A stretch of 39,300 bases of DNA from contig CAUACA010000019.1 in assembly GCA_958427355.1 (NCBI GenBank), positions 1 through 39,300 of the forward strand, given 5' to 3'. This DNA comes from an uncultured Collinsella sp. (GTDB lineage Bacteria; Actinomycetota; Coriobacteriia; Coriobacteriales; Coriobacteriaceae). Every line of letters begins with the position of its first letter. Within the stretch, counting starts at the first letter, position 1. Positions 39,294 to 39,300 of this stretch are shown one piece after another. A program made the translations under genes and the position numbers. The notes beneath the pieces were generated by a model. It made no database searches and had not been told where the DNA came from. It saw only the letters and a list, made by a program, of their open reading frames with translations.

Positions 39294-39300
39294 ATCTTTT

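Larger units (their letters stand above)
30037..39300. mobile_element. Integrated element (left end to window edge)
   Basis: The left boundary is the broken tRNA-Pro gene and the first gene is a tyrosine integrase. The genes to the right have mixed base composition and codon use (AGG-rich, GC-rich integrase; AT-richer membrane gene at 33929), several broken genes and no housekeeping function. No second copy of the 45-nt tRNA piece is found before 39300, so the right end is not in the window. No replication, capsid or conjugation genes are seen, so the element type (genomic island, ICE or prophage remnant) is undetermined. Confidence 0.7.

Overview
The window looks like a chromosome segment of a Coriobacteriia actinobacterium, most like Collinsella. 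This rests on gene order and family content: an rnj-ftsK-HTH/RodZ-yajQ-rimO-pgsA-cinA-recA-recX-rny run, an actinobacterial lexA / LysM-protein / nrdR arrangement, a GarA-like FHA gene next to an FtsR-like MerR gene, and C- or G-ending codons in most core genes. No database search was possible, so the genus is an inference.

Bases 1-18367 are core housekeeping genes, nearly all on the plus strand and often touching: RNA decay (RNase J, RNase Y), DNA translocation (FtsK), cell shape (RodZ-like), modification of ribosomal protein S12 and tRNA (RimO, MiaB, MiaA), phosphatidylglycerol phosphate synthesis (PgsA), NMN deamidation (CinA), recombination (RecA, RecX) and ribosome rescue (HflX). yajQ carries an in-frame ochre codon. 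recA has a LexA-type box inside its promoter and helically spaced TTTGG repeats upstream. Bases 18352-21256 form an SOS and nucleotide-pool module: lexA with a translationally coupled membrane acyltransferase-like gene on the minus strand, facing a LysM membrane protein (YneA/ChiZ-like), nrdR and dut. Three LexA-like boxes lie exactly 28 bp apart between the divergent genes.

Bases 21257-21648 hold two large palindromic elements that share a core in opposite orientations, with a perfect 22-bp hairpin between them. Bases 21649-29698 carry an MGDG-synthase-type glycosyltransferase, thioredoxin reductase, a DUF1836 regulator convergent with a DegV protein (both promoters share an 8-7-8 dyad), and a minus-strand cluster pgsA2 - FHA - MerR - apt - NlpC/P60 hydrolase.

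From about 30036 to the right edge the window lies in an integrated element. A 45-nt 3' piece of a tRNA-Pro gene, broken at the anticodon loop, is followed by a tyrosine integrase. The rest is an accessory patchwork: an orphan MNT-type nucleotidyltransferase, small membrane proteins, a one-base frameshifted gene, a DUF1648 membrane protein, a fused permease-ATPase ABC exporter with an exported partner, an exonuclease remnant, a secreted cysteine-containing small protein, a truncated thioredoxin, and a DUF6273-type protein whose C-terminal half has unusual codon use. The right end of the element and the intact tRNA are outside the window.
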